In this document: positions 56,012 to 64,000 of the stretch, in pieces
How the letters are laid out: the number at the start of each line of letters is the position of its first letter
Numbering within the stretch: the stretch's first letter is position 1
Assembly: GCA_003254925.1 (NCBI GenBank)
Contig: QANZ01056315.1
Location: 179,081-243,080, forward strand
DNA length: 64,000 nucleotides
Origin: Chamaecrista fasciculata
Taxonomy: Eukaryota > Streptophyta > Magnoliopsida > Fabales > Fabaceae
Direction: 5' to 3'
Translations under genes and position numbers: made by a program
Notes under the pieces: model-generated
What the model was told of the DNA's origin: nothing
Seen by the model: the letters and a program-made list of their open reading frames with translations, nothing else
The model's database searches: none

Positions 56012-57698
56012 GGCAGAACTTGAGATATCAGTTTGAAATGGAATATATGTACTTTTCTTTTTAACTTGCTAGGTTAAATGTGGAGTAAGGGCTGATACTG
56101 GGCCAGCATGTAATGCTGTTGGAATGATTGATAGGAAGATATTTGGTATACAACATCTATACCGGAGGCCAGTTTATGCGCGGATGCAAGTATAATTTTC
56201 TCTCTGTTAATGCTCTGACTAAAATTTTCTTCATCATCTTGTTCTTACGTCATGATTTTTCCTTTTATTCCTCGACAGGAGTGCAGTATTAATTCACCTG
56301 ACTATGGACCAATGCCTCCTGATGCTCCTTCTTGGTGTCAGGCCCCTTTTGATCCAGAAGGACTCTTAAGGTGTGCTTGTTATTTGATCAGGCTTCTTAT
56401 CAACGTAATTCTTGATATGTTTGTCAAGGGAAAATGATGAGAATATAATTGATGATTGCTTATTATTACATGTACTATGTTTGGTGTTTGAGTGAAAAAT
56501 ATTGAAAGAGGTATCCTCAAAACTTGTTAATAAATATCTCTGTCCATTTTGGAGCACCCTCAAGGCTTATATGTGCACAATTTCTTGTACTGCCTTCTTT
56601 TAGTTAATGACCCCTGATAGTAAGAGGTTGCTCTCTTTGAGCTTTTGACCTTATTTTGGTGGTCAGGAAACACACTAAACGAGTCATTGTCAACTGTTTA
56701 ATTACTGCAAAGCTGCCAGGCCTGTTAATTAAATGGATAAACTATTTTTGGAGTTTTTCTTATATAAAGCTCTGATGAAATTTAAAGGACTTGCTTTTCC
56801 TTCCCAATTCTTCAGCTTCACTTATGACTGGTTTACTTTGGATTGTAGCTCAGTGATGGCTGTAGTTACTTGCTTGATTGGCTTGTACTATGGACATATT
56901 ATTGTCCATTTTAAGGTAAAAACAAATTTTCAGTATCTTTCTATTCCTCTCTCCATCTATGAAGTTTTTCTTTCATTAATTGTGCTTTCCGAATTGTTGC
57001 ATGCAGGACCACAGAGTGAGAATCCTACACTGGATGATCCCAACCTCGTGTTTTGTTGTTTTGGGTCTTGCCTTGGACATTTTCGGTAAAGCATGTTTTC
57101 ACTTTTTGCTGGTAAATGATGTACCATTGACATTCCTGTTCTTTGTATTAATGTAATTGAATTTTTGTAGGAATGCATATAAACAAGGTTCTATACTCAT
57201 TCAGTTACATGTGCGTCACTGCTGGTGCCGCCGGCATTCTTTTTACTGGAATTTACTTGATGGTAAGATGTTCAATTTCTTGTTGCAAACAAAACTATGC
57301 CCTCTGGTTTTCTCTTTTGTCTATAATCATTTCTATCCTCCACGGGATTGCAGGTTGATGTTTGTGGATATAGGCGCATCACTATAGTCATGAAGTGGAT
57401 GGGTATGCATGCGTTAATGATTTATGTCCTTGCCGCTTGCAACGTCTTGCCTATCCTCCTCCAAGGATTTTATTGGGGCCACCCTCGGAATAACATTGTA
57501 ATTCCCACTGCGAACTCCAATCTGTGTTTTAAATTTCTTTACATGAAAGTTTATCTTAAGTAACATTTCTTTAAGTAGTGATTCTAGTATTCTATGCCTG
57601 CAAAAGTCACAATCAATACATTATTCACATGGTTAAATTGTAATGTGCTTTGCCTTTACCATCTTCTGCAGCTCAAGTTGATTGGAATTGGAACTTGA
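52051..57698 (+). CDS. HGSNAT-like multipass acetyltransferase (DUF5009/DUF1624 type), 13 exons, 463 aa
   Basis: Plant homologue of heparan-alpha-glucosaminide N-acetyltransferase, a multipass membrane protein that in animals moves acetyl groups from cytosolic acetyl-CoA to lysosomal glucosamine. Plants lack heparan sulfate, so the substrate is unknown. Exons: 52051-52305, 54261-54398, 54610-54691, 54916-54992, 55232-55338, 55801-55915, 56073-56189, 56279-56370, 56849-56915, 57007-57085, 57171-57262, 57354-57497, 57672-57698. All are GT-AG and all phases join. A charged N-terminus of about 80 residues precedes RLVSLDVFRGITVA. The signature VDDAGGIFPAINHSPWNGL then follows with the candidate catalytic His102, then VVMPFFLFIVGVSLAL. 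Further TM helices run to the end, with conserved GVDIKRIRWMGILQRIAVAY and MKWMGMHALMIYVLAACNVL. The ATG at 52051 is the first one in this frame; upstream codons lack an ATG. Intron 1 is about 2 kb and holds a TC microsatellite. Confidence 0.94.
52952..53063. repeat. 31-bp duplication around a 50-bp filler
   Basis: A 31-base word starting aaatctaaaatattctctaa occurs at 52952-52982 and 53033-53063 in intron 1 of the HGSNAT-like gene. Confidence 0.85.
53141..53182. repeat. (TC)n microsatellite
   Basis: About 20 TC units run uninterrupted in intron 1 of the HGSNAT-like gene. A shorter TC tract follows at about 53632-53647. Confidence 0.95.
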
Positions 57699-58970
57699 AG
57701 GGAAGCTGATTAGCTGGTGGATTAGATTATATATGTATGTAGTCAAAAATTTGAAGCTTGGGCTAGATAGATTGAACAGAGTTTTGGAGCTAGTCTTACA
57801 AGGAGGTAGATCATATCCCTCTTCTCTTATGGCGTGACCTATTTTGGAGCAGCTTCATGCCTTATTCTATTAAGATGGTCAGCTAGCATACGTCTATATT
57901 TACCTTACATTGTTTATTTTTGTATACCACGGCTTCAGAACTCCAGATGAGACAATATTTGACATACATATATGTACAATCTAATTTTTCAGTTATTACT
58001 ACTATTTTGCTTGATTTTCTGTTCTGAGAAAAGAAATCTAAATTTAATTTATATATTAAAATATGTTGCTAATAGAATAATCTCAACTTTATAAAGGTTT
58101 GGTTACATGACATAATAGAAGTTTTGACTGGAGATTTCAGTTTTCTTTATGTGGAAGATTTATCATAAACTTCTGTGATGAGAGATGTTATTTAATGTTT
58201 TATGATAGCAGACCATCTCTATACTAGTTGGCACTTTGATGGTAAACTTTTCCTTGACCACTATTTAACAAAATTTTATCTGGACAAACAAATTTATGTA
58301 ACTTTTTCAATATTTTTCAATTTTTTATTTCATTTTCACTTTTATACAATTTTAAAATTTTTATACGATTTTCTGAATACGAAATTCTTTTTTTTTGCCT
58401 ATATTCATTTATTCTTTGGACCATTCACTGACTTTAGTATCAGAAAGATTTACGGGACTCTAACCCCGTTCTAGTCTTCTTACAAGTTCATCAAATGTTA
58501 ATAAATGCAGTCATCACATAAGGATCCATAGCACAATTCAACCTTATCACGTACATTATTAGCATGACTTTATGTAAATGAGACATTCCAAACCATAGAT
58601 GAGAAATTGATCTTGACTCAATTCATAGTGAGATAAAGCGTATTTTCGTACAATAAATGCAAAAGATTGTTGTTAATGAATCCAATCATACGTGGTTTTA
58701 TTATAGTAGCAAACAAATGAATACTCAGATTCATACTCAACTTGGATTTTTCGAGAAGAGAACGAGTAAAAAAAAAAATACTTAATGAAACATTTTATGC
58801 CACATTTCATTATGACTTCAAGAATTATGCAACAATTAGCTTGAAGAACAAACTACCAAAGACAACAAATAACACGTGATAAAATATAAATCATGCACAT
58901 AGCAGAAAACTAAATAGTTGTTATTCTTATAAGAGTGTGAAAATTTATGGAGTAATATATATCCTCAATC
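57699..58970. other. 3' flank of the HGSNAT-like gene and spacer
   Basis: Probable 3' UTR to about 57970, then AT-rich spacer. No conserved gene is seen. Confidence 0.45.
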
Positions 58971-59011
58971 CAAAAACAACATTTTTTTTTGTCTAACAAA
59001 AACAACATTTT
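58971..59011. repeat. 11-bp mini-insertion with 15-bp flanking duplication
   Basis: caaaaacaacatttt occurs at 58971-58985 and 58997-59011. The insert is tttttgtctaa, whose complement is ttagac followed by A5. Confidence 0.85.
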
Positions 59012-59329
59012 GATAATAAGTAAATACGAAAAAATAAAAACAAAAAAGTCTTAAATTCCTAGAATAACCTAGTCCTAGTGTATGCGGAATAAGCAAATAA
59101 CCCTTCAACGCTACTATAGCTGAAAAATAAAAAGTAATGAAAACGCATTGTGAGACAACATTGTTTGGTATATGATGACAAGTGTTTTATTTCTGAAAAA
59201 AAAATAGAAAATTTACTATTTGGTCTTAGTTTTTACACAGCCAATGATTTGGTTATTAAATAATGGAAATATATTATTTAGTCCCTAAAAAATTTGAAAA
59301 AAGATTCAGTTACAAATATCATAATAAAA

Positions 59330-59960
59330 AATGACACTATAATCTGAAATACTAAAAATAACAGCATCATGTATGTATGTATGTCCAGTTTAAAAGACTC
59401 TCGGTAGCAATTAGTAATAGCAAGAAAGAAGGATAGTCCTCACTCCTCAATCATTCACGGATCAAGCTGCAACCACTGGAAGTGATTCTCCTGCCACAGA
59501 GAGATCAAGCTCAAGATATTTCAGATAAATGTTCAAATGAAATAAAGATAGTCAAATAAGAAACAAGAAAAGATAAGCATAACCCAAAAGAAAAGTCCAT
59601 CAATGACTACATCAGATTCAGAGAGTAACATGAAGACAAGTCATTAGTAATCAAGCAAATGAACAACAAAGCTCACAATCTCTAATACAGTACAAGTTAG
59701 AATCATATGGGGCTAGTTCCTTAAATCTTGCAGCCTTCATCCTGCCACAAAGGAAGCTCCAACGGCTCAAGATGAAAATTTTGAAAGCTGATTAAAAATT
59801 AAAATTGACAGTATAATCTAAATGACTAATGACAACATAGCTTCATGTAAGTCCGGTTTAGAGAGCAATCAGTTGCTAGAGGAATGGTCCACCCTCCTTG
59901 AATATTCACAAATGATGGTCCTCCCTCCTCAAAAGTATATCTCTCTTGCCATGGAGATTG
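59330..59960. repeat. Two diverged direct copies of a segment of about 150 bp
   Basis: Positions 59333-59460 and 59808-59912 align: 'gaca.tataatct.aa', 'catgta.gt', 'gtcc.gttta' and 'caat.agt' in the same order. Both are followed or preceded by related 'ctgccaca.ag' words. They lie downstream of the PPR gene, and no coding role is seen. Confidence 0.6.
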
Positions 59961-60580
59961 CAATTAGGTATTGAGTCAAAATCCAGAAAATATTAACAGT
60001 GATTCTAGCTAAAAGGAGTATTACAGTAGTACTATTCAGAAAATTAATTTGAGGGCACATATCAGGAGACGAATCAGCACTGGTAATCCACCAAATGCAC
60101 AAATCCAGAAAGACACAAGTCACCATCTCTAATGATAACAGCAAAAACGTCACAAATTCAACTGACAAACGTTGAAAACAGTCGACAAAAGCATTAGTTC
60201 TATGATTTTTTAAAATTACAACAAGAATTAAATACTCTAACCACTATATCTTCACTTTCCACGGTTATTAAGAAAAAGTTCTACATGTTTCCTGTCAGGT
60301 ATATCATCATGCCAAAACCAATGTTCATTTTACTTTTAGCCTTTTAAAAGGGAACACAGGCAATGGAGTGCAAAATTCAAAATCAATATACAACAAAGTG
60401 AATACACACAAGTTGAAACACTCATAACTAAAATACATTCTGTCTATAAAAAATAAAGAAAAGAATTCTTTTGATAAAATTTTGTTAACTGTTCCCGCAA
60501 GTTCAACATAAATATATTTAATTAGAATTCTAGAAATGGAAATATAGCATCTCACCTTTTTTTATTCTTTTGACAGCCCA

Positions 60581-62203
60581 CTAGATAAGGAGAAGTTTCT
60601 CTGCCAATTCACTCTCCTTGTTTTTCAACAAAGCATGGATCAAAGTATCAAATGTTACAGAGTTGGGGACGAGGCCCTTCTCTTTCATTTTAAAAAGCAA
60701 TGAAATTGCTTCCACAAACAAGCCCTCCTTACAAAGACCATTGATAACAATGGTATATGTAAAGACATTAACGTGATGGCCCTTCATCAAAAGAAGATGA
60801 AAAAACTCCAATGCTAAGTTCATTCTGCCGCTTTTAAACAAACCATCAATAACTGTACTGTTAGTGTACACATTTGGCTGAATTCCTCGGTTAACCATAA
60901 GCTTATATAATTCAATCGCTTTGTCAAGATGTTTCAATTTGAGACATGCATCTAATATGATATTGTAAGTATATTTATCAGGGGGATGAACACTCCCAAG
61001 CATCTCATGAACAAAATCCAGCGCATCAGAGATCCTTCCTGATTTGCAGAAGCCGTTGATAAGAGAATTGTAAGTTACAGTATTGGGAATCAAGTTCTTG
61101 CAACGCATTTCTTTAAAGAGATTGAAGGCTTCATCCACGCTATTAACCTTGAAGTATCCATTGATCAAGATATTACAAGTGGTAATGTCAGGTAACACTC
61201 CGCATTTGGCCATCCTGTTGAATAATTCTTTTGACTCATTAACACGATGGGTCAAACAATACCCATCCATAAGGGCATTGTATGTAATGACATTAGGTTT
61301 CTGATCATACTTCATTATCACAGCAAACACACCTTCAGCTTCTGTGATCCTACCTTCTTTACAAAAAGCATCAACAAATATATGAAAAGTACAAACATCT
61401 GGATGAATTTCTTTGGATATCATTTCATTCAGCAACCGATTTGCTTCTTCCCATTCACCTAAGCTGGAGAAACCATGGAATAGAGAATTGTAAGTGACAA
61501 CATCTGGACAAACACCCTTATCAATCATTTCAAACTTCAAGTCACGAGCCTCATCTACAAATCCATCTTTACAAAGGCCGTCTATGACAGTGGTGTACAT
61601 AACTACATCAGGCTTGACTGACTGCCTCTGCATCCTTTGCAACAATTTTATGGCCGCTCTTGTTTTCCCAGATTTACATAACCCGTTGATAAATGTGCCA
61701 TAACTTACTTCGTCCAAAACAAAACCTCTTGCTATAAGATCTTGGTGAAATTCCATAGCTTTCTCAGCCTTATTGTTAGTGAAGAGTCCTTTCATCAGTG
61801 TATTCAAGGTAATAATACACGGTTGACAACCGTTCTTAAAAATCTTGCCCAATATAGAGAAAGCGAAAGCCATCTGACCCATATGGCAGAAACAATTGAC
61901 CAAGATGTTCATAGTAACTAAATCAGGCGCAAAACCCTTGACTTGTGCTTGTTTACAGAGAGAAATAGCAGTGGGATAGTGTTTCTTCTTCACAATTGAC
62001 CCTAAAACCTTATTAATTTCAACAATTGAGGGCTGGGGATGCATATTGATCAAGCGATTGAATGAAAAGACATTGTGGCGGATGTCATTGGGGTTAGGGT
62101 GATGAGAGTGAAGAGAGGAAATGAGAGTGAGGGAATAAGGGAAACATGTCACAAACACAGGAAATTTGGAGAAAGAATACCTCTTTATTGCACAAATCCA
62201 CAT
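60581..62203 (-). CDS. P-class pentatricopeptide repeat protein, RFL-like, single exon, 540 aa
   Basis: Organelle RNA-binding protein of the P-class PPR family. An N-terminal region of about 70 residues is basic and hydrophobic, consistent with a mitochondrial presequence. It is followed by about 13 tandem 35-residue motifs, for example PDLVTMNILVNCFCHMGQ, PDVVMYTTVIDGLCKDGF and PNTVTYNSLINGFCKSGR. The linked phrasing 'ypTAISLCKQAQVKGFAPDL', the absence of E/DYW domains and the intronless structure are typical of the Restorer-of-fertility-like clade. The C-terminus stops at AEKLLLI, about one helix earlier than many relatives, possibly a mild truncation. It is intact otherwise. The start is the first in-frame ATG and leaves a good presequence; a later Met at about residue 53 would remove it. 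The target RNA is unknown. Confidence 0.92.
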   Translation of the reverse strand: MWICAIKRYSFSKFPVFVTCFPYSLTLISSLHSHHPNPNDIRHNVFSFNRLINMHPQPSIVEINKVLGSIVKKKHYPTAISLCKQAQVKGFAPDLVTMNILVNCFCHMGQMAFAFSILGKIFKNGCQPCIITLNTLMKGLFTNNKAEKAMEFHQDLIARGFVLDEVSYGTFINGLCKSGKTRAAIKLLQRMQRQSVKPDVVMYTTVIDGLCKDGFVDEARDLKFEMIDKGVCPDVVTYNSLFHGFSSLGEWEEANRLLNEMISKEIHPDVCTFHIFVDAFCKEGRITEAEGVFAVIMKYDQKPNVITYNALMDGYCLTHRVNESKELFNRMAKCGVLPDITTCNILINGYFKVNSVDEAFNLFKEMRCKNLIPNTVTYNSLINGFCKSGRISDALDFVHEMLGSVHPPDKYTYNIILDACLKLKHLDKAIELYKLMVNRGIQPNVYTNSTVIDGLFKSGRMNLALEFFHLLLMKGHHVNVFTYTIVINGLCKEGLFVEAISLLFKMKEKGLVPNSVTFDTLIHALLKNKESELAEKLLLI

Positions 62204-62364
62204 CTTCTCTTCAGATTGTAAGGATACAGTCGCTCTCGTTTGCTTCCTAGTCTTCGTTTCTCACTGTGATTTAGAAATTTTGCTCTGTCTATGTTTGGGG
62301 CGAAAAGTTTCTTTGTAAATATTCGTTTAAAGGCCTGAAGTCCTGAACAGAATAAATTGGATAC

Positions 62365-62640
62365 TTTGTTTTGGTCAAAGTCCTATTTTGGTCCCTCAAA
62401 TTTACTTAAAGTTTCGTTTTGATCTCTCATCTTTTCCTCGTTCTGTTTTAGGCCTTCAAGTTTTAAAAAGTTCCACAGTTAATCTCTCTTTCTTTTTCAT
62501 TCTTTTTTTACATTAAGAAAAAGGACGAATTAACTTTAATCTCTCAAAAAAAAATTTTTTGCATTAAAGTTTTTTTCTCTTTATAATGGACAAACTAGGA
62601 AAAAAAGAATCAAATTAGAAATTTTAATTGATTTCACCCC
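62365..62640. repeat. Single end of a foldback repeat family
   Basis: It starts tttggtcaaagtcctatttt and continues with 'ggtccctcaaatttac' wording, matching the ends of the element at 62906-63644. No opposing end was found nearby, so it looks truncated. Confidence 0.55.
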
Positions 62641-62905
62641 CAAGAAGAACTTGAACTCAGTGAATCAACTTTTTTTTTTCTTCCTTCTTCTTCTTCTTTT
62701 TCTTCCTCCATCTTCTTCTTCTTCATCCATTGTCGTTGTCGCCACTACCCATCAAAATAANATAAAATACAAGCATTGACAAAAACAAAATACAAGATGT
62801 CATATTATTTTTTTTTCTTCTAAAATAGATTAATGACTTAAAATTTAAAAATAAAATTATTTAATCATAAAAAAGTAAAATTATAAAATTTCATTCCAAA
62901 AAATA
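62641..62905. other. Spacer with CTT-rich microsatellite
   Basis: A (CTT)n/(TTC)n tract lies at about 62675-62730, and a single undetermined base at 62761. No gene is seen. Confidence 0.6.
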
Positions 62906-63644
62906 GGCAAAAGTCCTTTTTTGGTCCCTCAGTTATGTTCAATGTTCCAAATTAGTTCCTCAGTTATTTTTCGTTCCATATTGGCCCCTCAGTTTTCCAA
63001 AACTTGGCACAGTTGGTCCGTCAAACGTTTTCCATCTATTTTTCTGTTAAAAAAATGACAAAATTGATTTTTAACTCTTAAAAGTTTGAATTTTTGCATT
63101 AAGGACATTATTCTATATAATAGAACCAAAATGTAAGAAAGAAAAAGACTGGGGGGTTTTAATTTATTTCACACCAAAAAACATCCCCTCTCTCTCTCTC
63201 ATTCCCATTCATTTCCACTGTCACCTCATTCCCATTCATTTATTTCACACCAAGATATTGGGCGAAAATGGATGCTTGATGCTTCAGGCGTTAATGGATT
63301 CCCAAGGCGGTGGAGGTGATTGTAGAAAGAGAGAGAGAAGAGAGAGAAAGATGGAGATGGAAGTTTATTGTTGTTTTAATTCAATTATAATCTTAATTTA
63401 TTTTTTATTCTTACATTTTGATCCAGTTATAAAAAGAAAATGACCTTAATGTAAAAAACTATAACTTTTGGGGGATGAAAGTTTATTTTTTCCATTTTTT
63501 AAACGGAAAAATTGATGGAAAACGTTTGAGGGAGCAACTGTGCCAGGTTTTGAAAAACTTAGAGACCAATATGGAACGAAAAATAACTGAAGGACCAATT
63601 TAGAACATTAAGCATAATTTAGAGACCAAAATAGGACTTTGGCC
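62906..63644. mobile_element. Foldback/MITE element, 739 bp
   Basis: The left end is ggcaaaagtccttttttggt and the complement of the right end is ggccaaagtcctattttggt. The inverted arms are about 150 bases and share 'ttttcgttccatattgg' and 'caaacgttttccat' words. The A-rich flanks make the target duplication uncertain. The centre has a short GA-rich open frame of no recognised family. Confidence 0.78.
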
Positions 63645-63689
63645 AAAAAAAATATAATGATAACAAAGTTGATCATTAGATTATGATAC

Positions 63690-63985
63690 TAAGGATGAGT
63701 TTGGTATGCTATGATCCTATACTCGTCATCTTACATACTATGATATCTTTGATATCGGAATTGGATGTCGACATTTGGTAAACCATAATATATCATATAT
63801 CGACATCCAAAATAACACAATGTTATATCACAACAAAAAGAGTAGGGGATGATCAAAATATTCAGACCCAATGAGAACCTTGAAATTTTACACACTGAGT
63901 ATGGGTCTACGTCTAACCTCAACGGGTCTGTGTCCAGATATGATGGTACTTTACTCGTGTCCTACCCATACCCTACTAGTAATAA
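63690..63985. repeat. Dispersed repeat shared with 27.7 kb
   Basis: The complement of 63840-63980 ('gatatgatggtac', 'gacccgttgaggttagac', 'cccatactcag') matches 27715-27860 in order. This is one family in two places about 36 kb apart. It runs off the end of the window, so its ends are undefined. Confidence 0.6.
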
Positions 63986-64000
63986 TAAACATTTATTTTT

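Noticed and set aside
61083..61703. Plus-strand open frames inside the PPR gene
   Set aside because: They are complements of the tandem PPR motifs. Repeat-driven open frames are expected there.
63258..63443. 61-codon frame in the foldback at 62.9-63.6 kb
   Set aside because: It is GA-rich simple sequence in the centre of a non-autonomous element.

Overview
This is a 64 kb piece of a eudicot plant nuclear genome. It is AT-rich, with GT-AG introns, long intergenic spacers full of short inverted-repeat transposons, SINEs and a solo LTR, and typical plant gene families. I cannot fix the family or species from the sequence. An 886-base run of N (46668-47553) and two single Ns (4552, 62761) show it is a draft assembly. 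Exon coordinates below come from manual splice modelling: GT-AG sites, phase and family homology recognised by eye. No transcript evidence or database search was used.

Layout. 824-3409 (+): five-exon tropinone-reductase-like SDR gene with transposon debris in introns 1 and 4. 3.6-4.7 kb: repeat with a degenerate telomere-like TTTAGGG tract. 5953-8517 (+): intronless CC-NB-LRR resistance gene. 9.2-12.6 kb: rearranged block with a partial NLR relic, a dispersed repeat, and two copies of the terminal exon plus 3' flank of the next gene. 12528-20292 (-): twelve-exon RIN2/RIN3-type (AMFR/gp78-like) membrane RING+CUE E3 ligase gene. It carries frame-breaking indels and an odd last exon. 21.5-29.9 kb: transposon-rich spacer, including a 913-bp Tourist-like MITE and a 1.9-kb long-TIR Mutator-like element with a 9-bp target duplication. 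29942-37752 (-): ten-exon, fully in-frame GPI8/PIG-K catalytic subunit of GPI transamidase, with a solo Copia LTR in intron 4. 39728-39904 (+): 58-aa DUF4535/STMP1-type mitochondrial microprotein. 40-51.8 kb: SINEs, Mutator-like MITEs (one nested in another), the N gap and AT-rich spacer. 52051-57698 (+): thirteen-exon HGSNAT-like multipass acetyltransferase. 60581-62203 (-): intronless P-class (RFL-like) PPR protein. 62.3-64 kb: more foldback repeats.

The genes do not form a pathway. The one suggestive grouping is a CC-NB-LRR gene and an NLR relic lying within 2-4 kb of a RIN2/RIN3 homologue. In Arabidopsis that E3 family binds NLR proteins. A duplicated RIN terminal exon sits between the two NLR sequences.

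The most unusual signals are: (1) a recurring class of 11-23 bp, mostly A-tailed insertions, each bounded by a perfect or near-perfect 9-17 bp duplication, several sharing a CAGGC(C)-A(n) core, one with an empty site preserved in a paralogous copy inside this window; (2) the RIN2/3 terminal exon, where a lost splice acceptor and a 2-bp deletion cancel each other in frame; (3) a foldback repeat family that carries telomere-like tracts internally.
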